Shown: positions 17,936 through 26,025 of the stretch, piece after piece
Numbering within the stretch: the first letter of the stretch is position 1
How the letters are laid out: every line of letters starts with the position of its first letter
Origin: Thaumasiovibrio sp043421945
Lineage (GTDB): Bacteria > Pseudomonadota > Gammaproteobacteria > Enterobacterales > Vibrionaceae
Assembly: GCA_043421945.1 (NCBI GenBank)
Contig: JBHOGO010000003.1
Span: 62,001 to 126,000 of the forward strand
Length of the DNA: 64,000 bases
Reading direction: 5' to 3'
Program-made: the position numbers and the translations under genes
The notes under the pieces: generated by a model
The model's input: only the letters and a program-made list of their open reading frames with translations
The model's database searches: none
What the model was told of the DNA's origin: nothing

Positions 17936-18691
17936 TTAAGCGGGACAGCCACTGTGAAATTTAAAGTCTTGATCTGGAGAAGTGATCAGATCTGCTTCAA
18001 CCGCTGCAAAGTGCGCAATGCGATCAGCGATATCTTTTCCTGCAACCTGCTCTGCAAGGGTGAGGTAGTCTTGGTAATGGCGAGCTTCTGAGCGTAATAA
18101 CGACACATAGAACTTCTCTAAGTCTTCATCGAGGTAGGGAGCCAGTTTAGCGAATCGCTCGCAAGAGCGGGCTTCAATAAAGGCTCCGATGATCAACTTA
18201 TCGACAAGCGCATCAGGCTCATAGGTCTTAACGTGCTTAAGCAATCCTTTTGCATAGCGTCCTGCTTCAATAGGTTGGTAAGTCACGCCCTTCGACTCCA
18301 TGATTTCCATCACTTGATAGAAGTGGTGAAGCTCTTCTTTTATCAGTAGCACCATCTTATCGATGAGATCTTGCCCATAGGCACAACCTGGCTTAGCGCT
18401 GATCTGTTTAGACGCATTACTCTTACCACGTAAAGACGTGAGAGAGCCGATACGGCGATAGGCAAATTCTTCGTAGGGCTTAATCCACTCAGAGAGAGTG
18501 ACGGCACTTTCTTTGTTAACTGCATACTTTCGGATGAGAAACAGTGCGCTTTGTGCTGCTTTTAGCTCACATAGCATGTGGTCTCGAAGAATGATGGAGA
18601 GGTTTTCAGGGCGACGTGCTACCTCAATCCATTGGTCAGGGGTGGGTGCTTTTAAAAAAGCGTTGATAGGGGCTAATAGTGTTGAGTTCAT
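17936..18691 (-). CDS. miaE: tRNA-(ms2io6A)-hydroxylase MiaE
   Basis: A 251-residue non-haem diiron monooxygenase that hydroxylates the isopentenyl group of ms2i6A at position 37 of tRNAs reading U-starting codons. The ferritin-like four-helix fold is shown by the iron-ligand strings EELHHFYQV, EARSCERF and SEARHYQDY. ATG 18691 is preferred because the protein from there (MNSTLLAPINAFLKAPTP) has the family's usual N-terminus; an in-frame ATG at 18727 adds 12 residues. Ribosome binding site is weak. It is monocistronic. Confidence 0.93.
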   Translation of the reverse strand: MNSTLLAPINAFLKAPTPDQWIEVARRPENLSIILRDHMLCELKAAQSALFLIRKYAVNKESAVTLSEWIKPYEEFAYRRIGSLTSLRGKSNASKQISAKPGCAYGQDLIDKMVLLIKEELHHFYQVMEIMESKGVTYQPIEAGRYAKGLLKHVKTYEPDALVDKLIIGAFIEARSCERFAKLAPYLDEDLEKFYVSLLRSEARHYQDYLTLAEQVAGKDIADRIAHFAAVEADLITSPDQDFKFHSGCPA

Positions 18692-18861
18692 TGTTGTTCT
18701 TTTGACTAACTTTATGATTTCCAACAATCATACCATACGTGTTGTTTATTGTGGTTAAGCGAGCGGTTTGTAGTCAATTTCATACTCGAAGGGCTATTGG
18801 CAACTAAAAGGTTATTGATTGGTGGTGTCATTGATTTACGACGTTATCAAGAAGATGAAGA

Positions 18862-18906
18862 AGAAAAAAACTCTCTGGCTTGTGGCACAGAGAGTCTTTT
18901 TTATGT
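18862..18906. terminator. Terminator downstream of ascB
   Basis: AAAAAAACTCTCTG-GCTTGTGG-CAGAGAGTCTTTTTT hairpin with A and T runs on the two sides. It serves the minus-strand ascFB operon, which ends just to its right. Confidence 0.88.
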
Positions 18907-18923
18907 CGTCGTACTATTCGCTG

Positions 18924-20348
18924 TTAAGCAAGGTCTTCGCCATTGGTGGCAATGACTTTTTTGTACCAATGGAATGATTTCTTCGGTGTGCGCGTGAGTG
19001 TGCCGTTGCCGAGGTTGTCGCGATCAACGTGAACAAAGCCATAGCGCTTGCTCATCTCACCTGTAGAGGCCGCCACAAGGTCAATACAGCCCCATGGTGT
19101 GTAGCCCATTAATGGGATACCGTCACCGATCGCATCGCCCATCGTTTCGATGTGTGCGCGAAGATAATCGATACGGTAGTCATCGTTAATCTCGCCATTT
19201 TCTTCTATGACGTCCTTTGCACCAAGACCATTTTCAACAAGGAAAAGGGGCTTTTGATAACGGTCATAGAGGGTGTTCATGGTGATACGAAGGCCAAGTG
19301 GATCGATGACCCAGCCCCAATCACTCGCTTCTAAGTGCGGGTTCTTGATCGATTTCACAACATTCGCTTCACTGGTATTACCTGCGTTCATATCGGCAGA
19401 GGCACAACGTGATGCGTAGTAACTAAAAGAGATAAAGTCGACGGTATTCTTCAGAATTTCAAAATCTTCGTCATGGATCTCTAGCTTAACGTCTTTCTGT
19501 TTAAACGTGCGCTGAGCGTAAGAAGGGTAGTAACCACGAGCTTGGACATCAATAAAGAATAAGTTTTCACGGTCTTTTTCGAGTGCCTTCATGACATCTT
19601 CAGGCTTACAAGAGTAAGGGTAGAAGTTACCGCCAGCCAACATACAACCCACTTGGTTTTCTGGGTTAATCTCATGCGCGATACGAGTGACTAAAGCACT
19701 AGCAACAAGCTCATGGTGAGCTGCTTGGTACTTCACTTGATCCTTGTTTTCGCCTTCCTTGAACAAGATACCAGCACCAGAAAACGGGCTTGCCAGTAGG
19801 ATGTTGATTTCGTTGAATGTCAGCCAATATTTTACTAAGCCATCAAAAGCTTCAAAACAAGTGCGAGCGTAACGCTCAAAAAAGCTGATCATTTTGCGAC
19901 TACGCCAAGAGCCGTATTCGTTAACGAGGTGCATCGGTACATCAAAGTGACAAAGCGTAACAAGAGGCTCAATGCCATGCTTCTTACACTCAGTGAACAT
20001 GTCTTTGTAGTAATCAAGACCGGCTTGGTTTGGCTCTAGCTCATCACCCTTAGGGAAAATACGCGCCCATGCAATGGAGGTACGGAAAGTTTTAAATCCC
20101 ATTTCAGCAAGTAGAGCGATATCATCTTTATAGCGATGGTAAAAGTCGATAGCTTGATGGCTTGGGTAGTATTCCGCTTCATCGAGCGAAACTTCTTCAC
20201 GTAAACCAAGTTTCACTGGCATACGGTTTTCACCATAAGGAATCATATCAACCGTGGTTAGGCCTTTACCGCCTTCTAGGTGTGCGCCCTCTGCTTGGTT
20301 AGCAGCAATCGCACCACCCCATAAAAAATCGCTAGGAAAAACAGACAT
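18924..20348 (-). CDS. ascB: 6-phospho-beta-glucosidase AscB (GH1)
   Basis: A 474-residue glycoside hydrolase family 1 enzyme that matches E. coli AscB closely along its length. The acid/base Glu is in LTFNEIN (about residue 178) and the nucleophile Glu in LFLVENGLGA (about residue 375). The string EMSKRYGFVHVD contains the Ser, Lys and Tyr that hold the 6-phosphate, so the substrate is a PTS-phosphorylated beta-glucoside (arbutin, salicin or cellobiose type). AscB has, to my recollection, also been linked to cellobionate use in E. coli. It lies 68 bases behind ascF in one operon, with a small hairpin (about 20371-20389) between them. Confidence 0.94.
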   Translation of the reverse strand: MSVFPSDFLWGGAIAANQAEGAHLEGGKGLTTVDMIPYGENRMPVKLGLREEVSLDEAEYYPSHQAIDFYHRYKDDIALLAEMGFKTFRTSIAWARIFPKGDELEPNQAGLDYYKDMFTECKKHGIEPLVTLCHFDVPMHLVNEYGSWRSRKMISFFERYARTCFEAFDGLVKYWLTFNEINILLASPFSGAGILFKEGENKDQVKYQAAHHELVASALVTRIAHEINPENQVGCMLAGGNFYPYSCKPEDVMKALEKDRENLFFIDVQARGYYPSYAQRTFKQKDVKLEIHDEDFEILKNTVDFISFSYYASRCASADMNAGNTSEANVVKSIKNPHLEASDWGWVIDPLGLRITMNTLYDRYQKPLFLVENGLGAKDVIEENGEINDDYRIDYLRAHIETMGDAIGDGIPLMGYTPWGCIDLVAASTGEMSKRYGFVHVDRDNLGNGTLTRTPKKSFHWYKKVIATNGEDLA

Positions 20349-20370
20349 AGTTTATCTCTTTGATTGAGAA

Positions 20371-20390
20371 AGCCACCGTTAAGGTGGCTT
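20371..20390 (-). promoter_or_regulatory. Intercistronic hairpin between ascF and ascB
   Basis: AGCCACC-GTTAA-GGTGGCT, a perfect 7-base stem in the 68-base spacer. It may tune relative expression or mRNA stability of the two genes; it has only a short T tract. Confidence 0.5.
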
Positions 20391-20416
20391 TACTAATTAA
20401 AAGTAATGACAGATGG

Positions 20417-21898
20417 TTACGCAGTCGCCGGCTTAGCATTAATATCGCTATCAATTGCCGATGATTTTTCTTCAACTGACTTTTCTACTAATGGATTTTC
20501 ATCATCTTCAGGCACATCTTCGAAACCTAAGGCTAATGTCAGCACGAAAGAAAGGACAACAGAGAGTGCCATTAGGCCAAGTACCCATACGATACTCATC
20601 GGGTCGTTGACATCGATGAATTGCACGCTAGTAAATAGGCTAGGGGCTGCCATAGAGTGACTTGCAATACCTGCCATGCCCGCTAGACCACCGACGATGA
20701 AGCCAGTAATAAGCGTTGCAATTAATGGGCGTTTCAGGCGAACCAATACACCATATAGAGCAGGTTCAGAGATACCAGCCATTAATGCTGACGCGCCAGC
20801 GGCCATTGAGGTTTGCTTCAGTGCAATGTTTTTCGTTTTCCAAGCAACAGCTAGACACGCGCCACCCATACCGATGTTTGCGCCGATTTCAGAAGGCATA
20901 ACCATCGCCTCTGTACCTGTCTCGGCAATAGTCTGAATGATGGTAGGGGTGAATACACGGTGCATACCGGTCAGTACCAATAGCGGCCATAGTGCGCCCA
21001 TGATAGCAACAGCTAACCAGCCGAGTGTACCGTGAATGGTGTAAACAAGCGTTGAAAGAGCAGTACCAATCCAAATACCCATTGGGCCGACAAGCACGAT
21101 ACCGACAGGTGCTGCAATCAGTACAATCAGCATTGGCTTCAAGAAGTTCTTCGTTACTGCTGGTGTGATGCTATCAACCCAACGCTCGATGTACGACAGG
21201 ATCCACGTCATGATTAGCACCGGAATAACCGTGTACGTATAACGAACCGAAGTGATTGGGATACCGAATAAATCGACATGACGACCGTCAGCTGCTTGGG
21301 CCATTAGGTCAACGAAGTTAGGGTGCACAAGTACGCCAGCAATACCAATTGCGATGGACATATTCGTTTTAAATTTGATGGAAGCCGATGCCGCTACCAT
21401 TAACGGTAGAAAGTAAAACGCACCATCACCAATGGTGTTCAAAAGAACAACGGTTGAGTGGTCAGCTTCATATATATTAAACATCAGGAGTAGCATTGCT
21501 GCCAGTTTCACCATTGAACCACCGATAATGGCTGGAATCAGTGGTGACATCGTACCGACAAGTGCATCAAGCATTTTTGCACCAATGACTTTTGGTGTTA
21601 GCTTCACTTTCACTGCTTCAGTGGTGCTTGTTGTACTTTGGCCATCAAGTTGGCAGATGTTCATGCACTCTTTATAAGCATAAGAGACGTTGTTGCCGAT
21701 GATAACTTGGCATTTATCGCTGTTGTGAACAACACCCATCACACCGCTTACTTTTTTCAACGCCACAGCATCGATTTTCGCTTCGTCTTTGAGTACAAAA
21801 CGCAGGCGTGTCATACAGTGTGTTAGTGCGACGACATTATCTGCCCCACCTAAACAAGAGACTACAGACCGCGCGACGGCTCTAAAATCTTTAGACAT
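20417..21898 (-). CDS. ascF: PTS beta-glucoside transporter subunit EIIBC, AscF type
   Basis: A 493-residue membrane transporter of the glucose-glucoside PTS family. The N-terminal EIIB domain carries the phosphocysteine motif THCMTRLRFVLKDE and the later GVMGVV motif; the C-terminal EIIC domain has about ten hydrophobic segments. No EIIA domain is fused, so a separate EIIA (in E. coli the glucose EIIA, Crr) must supply phosphate. Start ATG 21898 is chosen because AGGAG lies 8 bases ahead; the frame extends 12 codons further upstream. With AscB it forms an uptake-and-cleavage operon. The divergent gntK-edd operon shares its 409-base promoter region. Confidence 0.92.
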   Translation of the reverse strand: MSKDFRAVARSVVSCLGGADNVVALTHCMTRLRFVLKDEAKIDAVALKKVSGVMGVVHNSDKCQVIIGNNVSYAYKECMNICQLDGQSTTSTTEAVKVKLTPKVIGAKMLDALVGTMSPLIPAIIGGSMVKLAAMLLLMFNIYEADHSTVVLLNTIGDGAFYFLPLMVAASASIKFKTNMSIAIGIAGVLVHPNFVDLMAQAADGRHVDLFGIPITSVRYTYTVIPVLIMTWILSYIERWVDSITPAVTKNFLKPMLIVLIAAPVGIVLVGPMGIWIGTALSTLVYTIHGTLGWLAVAIMGALWPLLVLTGMHRVFTPTIIQTIAETGTEAMVMPSEIGANIGMGGACLAVAWKTKNIALKQTSMAAGASALMAGISEPALYGVLVRLKRPLIATLITGFIVGGLAGMAGIASHSMAAPSLFTSVQFIDVNDPMSIVWVLGLMALSVVLSFVLTLALGFEDVPEDDENPLVEKSVEEKSSAIDSDINAKPATA

Positions 21899-22074
21899 TG
21901 TTACAACTCCTAATAACGACAGGGAGGCTAGCAAGCCATGACATGTATATTCATGAAGTGGTGGCTTCTAATCCTCTACAAGCACGATTCATTGTCACCT
22001 AGAAAAATGTAATGAAGGATGACAATAACTTTAAATTTTTATCGTCTCTGGTGCGGCTTCTGTTCGAAAAGTGA

Positions 22075-22090
22075 TTTCCCTGCAGGGAAA
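22075..22090. promoter_or_regulatory. 16-base perfect palindrome in the ascF/gntK promoter region
   Basis: TTTCCCTGCAGGGAAA, fully self-complementary, about 180 bases upstream of ascF. It looks like an operator but does not match the GntR-type sites nearby; the regulator is unknown. Confidence 0.5.
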
Positions 22091-22175
22091 GTTGCTTTCA
22101 ACGAGAACCGGAGCATTACATTCCTCAGTCAGTGCACTACTGCACCAGTGGGTAATTGAAACTTTTTCTAAATTC

Positions 22176-22197
22176 AAATGTGCGCTTCTTCACATCA
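22176..22197. promoter_or_regulatory. Candidate CRP site
   Basis: TGTGC-GCTTCT-TCACA within AAAT...ATCA agrees with the CRP consensus TGTGA-N6-TCACA in nine of ten positions. It lies 7 bases from the GntR-type operators and about 110 bases before gntK, as expected for a catabolite-activated sugar promoter. Confidence 0.55.
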
Positions 22198-22201
22198 CTT
22201 G

Positions 22202-22231
22202 AAGTTACGGGTAACATGTTACCGATAACAT
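22202..22231. promoter_or_regulatory. Two overlapping GntR-type operators
   Basis: GTTACGGGTAACAT (22204-22217) runs into ATGTTACCGATAACAT (22216-22231). Both fit the ATGTTACC-GGTAACAT palindrome bound by E. coli GntR. They lie between the divergent ascF and gntK genes, about 80 bases before gntK. Confidence 0.75.
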
Positions 22232-22307
22232 GGTTAAAATAAACCTGTATTTGAGGAAGAATCGAAATATGAGACGTCGATCATGTTTTGATTAAGGAGA
22301 AAAGAAT

Positions 22308-22901
22308 TTGGGTAAATGCATCATAGTGATGGGCGTTTCCGGTTCAGGAAAGAGCAGTGTTGGAGAGGGGATCGCCAACGGCCTGAATGCGAAATTTATT
22401 GATGGAGATGATCTGCATCCAAGAAATAATATTGACAAGATGGCAATGGGTGAACCCCTAACTGATGCTGACCGAGCCCCTTGGTTAGAACGTGTTAGAG
22501 ATGCGGCTTATAGTTTGGATCGCAAAAATGAGCGCGGTGTTATCGTTTGCTCTTCATTGAAGAAAGCGTATCGCGACTTGATTCGAGAAGGAAATGACCA
22601 CTTAGTTTTTGTTTATCTTGATGGTGACTTTGTGCTGATTCGTGATCGTATGGCATCACGTGTCGGGCATTTTATGAAAGAGGACATGTTGAGAAGCCAA
22701 TTTGAAGCGCTTGAGTGTCCCAAAGGTGAGGATGATGTCTTAGCCATCTCCATCGATCAGCCTCTAGATGCCGTTGTCGCCCAAGCGATTGCTGCAATAG
22801 ACGCAATCGCTTCACAAGATGCTTCTACAGGATTAGAGACAAACCGTGTAATAGAAGCGACGACAACTGATAACACCCTACAAAGAAAGGCGATAGGATG
22901 A
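22308..22901 (+). CDS. gntK: Gluconokinase
   Basis: A 197-residue kinase that makes 6-phosphogluconate from gluconate and ATP. The Walker A motif is GVSGSGKSS (about residues 9-17), and the gluconokinase strings DGDDLHPRNNIDKMA and PLTDADRAPWL follow. The C-terminus is about 25 residues longer than in E. coli GntK. The start is TTG at 22308, 8 bases behind AAGGAG; no ATG fits. The stop overlaps the edd start (ATGA). No gluconate permease gene is present, so the gluconate probably arises inside the cell or enters through a distant transporter. Control by the overlapping GntR-type operators upstream is likely. Confidence 0.94.
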   Translation: MGKCIIVMGVSGSGKSSVGEGIANGLNAKFIDGDDLHPRNNIDKMAMGEPLTDADRAPWLERVRDAAYSLDRKNERGVIVCSSLKKAYRDLIREGNDHLVFVYLDGDFVLIRDRMASRVGHFMKEDMLRSQFEALECPKGEDDVLAISIDQPLDAVVAQAIAAIDAIASQDASTGLETNRVIEATTTDNTLQRKAIG

Positions 22902-24694
22902 CACACCCAATCATTGAAGCAGTCACACAGCGCATTGAGTCACGTAGCGAAGACACCCGTCGCCAGTTTTTGGCAAAGACAGAAGCACAGCGCGTTTCTG
23001 GTAAAGGTCGTGCTCAGATGTCATGCGGAAATCTAGCACACGCCGTGGCAGCGAGCTGTCAATCTGAGAAGAAACAGATTCTCGATTTTACACGCGCCAA
23101 CGTTGCAATTGTTTCAGCCTACAACGACATGTTAAGTGCCCATCAAATTTACCGCGACTATCCAGAGCAAATTAAGCATACGCTAGCTGATATTGGCCAT
23201 ACAGCACAAGTGGCAGGTTGTGTGCCTGCCATGTGTGATGGTGTGACACAAGGTCAGGCTGGCATGGATATGTCACTTTTCTCTCGTGATTTGATTGCCC
23301 AAGGCACGGCGTTTTCACTTAGCCACAATGTTTTTGATGCCACACTGTTGTTAGGTATTTGCGATAAAATCGCCCCCGGTCAGCTGATGGGGGCTTTAAC
23401 GTATGCACACTTGCCAACTGCTTTTATTCCAGCGGGTCCGATGTCGACAGGGATTACCAACGACGAAAAAGTGGAAGTGAGACAACAATATGTCGCGGGC
23501 AATCTTGGTAAAGATGCGCTTTTAGATATGGAGTGTAAAGCCTATCACAGTGGTGGTACATGTACTTTCTATGGAACGGCAAATACTAACCAGTTAGTTT
23601 TCGAAGCGATGGGCTTGATGCTACCCGGTTCGGCATTTGTGCCACCAAACTCTTCGCTACGCCAAGCATTAACAGATTTTGCTGCGACTCGAATTGCGAG
23701 CTCTACAGTAGACGCGCCAGCTTATCGTCCACTTGTCGAAGTCATGACAGCGAAGAATTTAGTCAATGGTTTGATTGCGCTATTGGCATCTGGTGGTAGT
23801 ACCAACCATAGCATCCACATGATTGCTATTGCGCGAGCTGCAGGCTTCATCCTAACGTGGCAAGACATGAGCGATTTGTCTGACATCACACCACTTCTGG
23901 TAAAAATGTATCCAAACGGTCCACTTGATATTAATGCCTTTGAAGCGGCTGGTGGCGTACCTACATTGATGAAACGTCTTGCTGAAAGCAACCTTGTTCA
24001 CGAAGACGTTGTCACTGCTTTTGGTGACTTTGCTGACCAAGTGACTCAGCCTGTATTAGAAGGCCAGCAGATAGAATGGCGTCCAGTGGGTAGTTCGAAG
24101 AACCCTGATGTGATCTCTGCCTCTGGTGAACAGTTTCAGGCAACCGGTGGTACGCGTGTACTCAAAGGTAACCTTGGTCAAGCAGTCATTAAGGCATCTG
24201 CTGTAGCTCAAGAGCATCGTATCATTGAAGCACCAGCGAAGATTTTTGATTGTCAGCATGCTGTAGAGGCTGCCTATAAAGCGGGTCAGTTGAATACAGA
24301 CTGTGTTGTTGTGGTTCGTTTTAATGGCCCAGCTGCAAATGGTATGCCTGAGCTACATAAGCTAATGCCTGTATTGGGTAATATTCAAAAAGCGGGTCAC
24401 AAAGTGGCTTTGGTTACTGATGGTCGTTTGTCGGGTGCATCTGGCAAGATCCCTGCGGCTATTCATGTTTCACCTGAGGCGCTGCGTGGTGGTGCTATTG
24501 GCCTTATTGAAGAAGGTGATTTAGTACGCTTAGATTGTGAGAAGGGTGAATTGCAAGTGCTAGCTTCGTTTGAAGGCCGTACTCAAGCAGAGAAAAACAC
24601 TGAAGCAGATCAGCAGACTTGGGGACGAGACCTCTTTTCTGTGTTCCGCCAATCTGTCTCTGCAGCAGAGGAAGGTGCCACTTTCTTATTCTAG
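22898..24694 (+). CDS. edd: Phosphogluconate dehydratase (Entner-Doudoroff pathway)
   Basis: A 598-residue member of the IlvD/Edd family that converts 6-phosphogluconate to 2-keto-3-deoxy-6-phosphogluconate. Cys residues for the iron-sulfur cluster are seen in CVPAMCDGVTQGQ and HSGGTCTFYGTANT; the C-terminal DGRLSGASGKIPAAIH motif is also family-typical. The length equals the usual 600 or so residues. The start overlaps the gntK stop by four bases, so both are translated from one mRNA. The aldolase gene eda, often next to edd, is not here and must be elsewhere. A stem-loop follows, towards convergent gntR. Confidence 0.95.
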   Translation: MTHPIIEAVTQRIESRSEDTRRQFLAKTEAQRVSGKGRAQMSCGNLAHAVAASCQSEKKQILDFTRANVAIVSAYNDMLSAHQIYRDYPEQIKHTLADIGHTAQVAGCVPAMCDGVTQGQAGMDMSLFSRDLIAQGTAFSLSHNVFDATLLLGICDKIAPGQLMGALTYAHLPTAFIPAGPMSTGITNDEKVEVRQQYVAGNLGKDALLDMECKAYHSGGTCTFYGTANTNQLVFEAMGLMLPGSAFVPPNSSLRQALTDFAATRIASSTVDAPAYRPLVEVMTAKNLVNGLIALLASGGSTNHSIHMIAIARAAGFILTWQDMSDLSDITPLLVKMYPNGPLDINAFEAAGGVPTLMKRLAESNLVHEDVVTAFGDFADQVTQPVLEGQQIEWRPVGSSKNPDVISASGEQFQATGGTRVLKGNLGQAVIKASAVAQEHRIIEAPAKIFDCQHAVEAAYKAGQLNTDCVVVVRFNGPAANGMPELHKLMPVLGNIQKAGHKVALVTDGRLSGASGKIPAAIHVSPEALRGGAIGLIEEGDLVRLDCEKGELQVLASFEGRTQAEKNTEADQQTWGRDLFSVFRQSVSAAEEGATFLF

Positions 24695-24699
24695 ATCTT

Positions 24700-24740
24700 G
24701 AACAGTGGGGGTGTGCTGTGCGCATCCCCACTGTTTGAGT
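24700..24740. terminator. Hairpin between convergent edd and gntR-like gene
   Basis: AACAGTGGGG and CCCCACTGTTT pair in a 10-base stem with a loop of about 14 bases. It is followed only by GAGTCTTT, so it is a moderate terminator. Confidence 0.65.
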
Positions 24741-24785
24741 CTTTATTCATTGTGCGCCTAGTGTCCCCCCACAGAGGTTTAACTA

Positions 24786-25793
24786 TTACAGGCTTTCACC
24801 CTTTTTAAGTGTGAAACCCATATCAAAAACTTTCTGTTCACTGGGCTTCCCTCCTAGCGTCGTAAGAAGTAGCTCGGCGCTTTTTTTTCCTATCTCATGT
24901 AACGGAGTATCAACACTGGTCAGTTTTGGTCGAATAGCTTGCCCGATATCAAGAGAGTTATATCCCACAATACTAATGTCATTAGGAACATGAATATCTT
25001 GGCTTTGGCACGATAGGATAGTCCCGATAGCGATATCATCATTGGTACAAAATACACCATCAAGATCAGGGTGTTTTTCTAATGCTTCTTCAAGCAACAT
25101 CTCTCCCAATGTAAAACTAGAGTGATCTTTGGTCAGTATATGAATGAAGGGAAGATTGGCTTCAAGAATGGCTTTATCGTACCCTTCCATACGTAGACGA
25201 GTACGTGTATCGAGACGAGCGCCAAAATAGGAAATTTTCTTTTTTCCTTTTGCAATCATTTGCTTAACTGCTTGATAGGCAGCTTCTTTATGATCAAGGC
25301 CAACGGCCATATCAATCGGCTTTTGTGGCAGCTCCATCGCTTCGATAACAGGGATACCGGCCGTTTTTATCATCTGTAATGTGCGTTCAGTATGGTTAGA
25401 TGCCGTGAGAATCAACCCGTCTACTTGGTAAGAGAGTAGCGCTTCTACTTTTCGCTCTTCAATGTTTTCATCGTAACTAAAGTGGGCTAGGAGTGTATCG
25501 TAGCCTTGTGCATTAGTCACCGCTTCAATACCTTGGGCAAAACTTGAAAAGACTTGGTTTGAGAGTGAAGGGAGCAGGACACCAATCGCTTTACTCGATG
25601 CCTTAGAGAGCATTGCTGGTGTTCTATTATGAATATAACCGAGCTCTTCAACGACACAGGCTATCTTAGAGCGTGTAGCAGCGGCAACGGAGTCAGGATT
25701 ACGCATGTAACGACTAACCGTCATTTTGGTAATGCCTACACGGTCTGCAATATCTTGTAGTGTGGGGCGCGAGCGTTTTGTATCGTTGGTCAT
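24786..25793 (-). CDS. gntR: LacI-family repressor, GntR-like
   Basis: A 335-residue transcription factor. The N-terminal helix-turn-helix reads LQDIADRVGITKMTVSRYMR, close to E. coli GntR (gluconate repressor), and similarity continues through the hinge (SKAIGVLLPSLSNQVFSS) and the sugar-binding domain (DGVFCTNDDIAIG). ATG 25793 is used because the protein from there matches GntR. A perfect operator palindrome sits 15-29 bases before it, which suggests autorepression. The same palindrome occurs before gntK/ascF and the cellobiose PTS. The protein could equally be called a CelR-type regulator; its true effector (gluconate or a beta-glucoside) is an inference. Confidence 0.88.
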   Translation of the reverse strand: MTNDTKRSRPTLQDIADRVGITKMTVSRYMRNPDSVAAATRSKIACVVEELGYIHNRTPAMLSKASSKAIGVLLPSLSNQVFSSFAQGIEAVTNAQGYDTLLAHFSYDENIEERKVEALLSYQVDGLILTASNHTERTLQMIKTAGIPVIEAMELPQKPIDMAVGLDHKEAAYQAVKQMIAKGKKKISYFGARLDTRTRLRMEGYDKAILEANLPFIHILTKDHSSFTLGEMLLEEALEKHPDLDGVFCTNDDIAIGTILSCQSQDIHVPNDISIVGYNSLDIGQAIRPKLTSVDTPLHEIGKKSAELLLTTLGGKPSEQKVFDMGFTLKKGESL

Positions 25794-25807
25794 CTGATTT
25801 TCCCTAA

Positions 25808-25822
25808 ATGTTACCGTAACAT
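25808..25822. promoter_or_regulatory. GntR-type operator before the repressor gene
   Basis: ATGTTAC-C-GTAACAT, a perfect 7-base inverted repeat with a single central base. It lies right at the start of the gntR-like gene, indicating autoregulation. Confidence 0.75.
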
Positions 25823-26025
25823 TATCTATCGACAACCTGTAAAATGCCAATTTAAATAGTCGTTAAAACGGTAGTTTTTATTATTAGTGGATTGAACTGG
25901 CAGCAGGAAGGGGAGCGTCGCGGTATGCAGTCATCTTTTACGTGGCGAGGAGCCGTTCAATGTCTTTGAATAATGGGCCCCTTCTTTTAAAGGAGCGCAT
26001 ATATTAATGGCTTATCCGTTAGTTT

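Noticed and set aside
18749..18955. 68-residue plus-strand frame between miaE and ascB
   Set aside because: It runs through a strong terminator hairpin and over the end of ascB, has no ribosome binding site and an odd composition.
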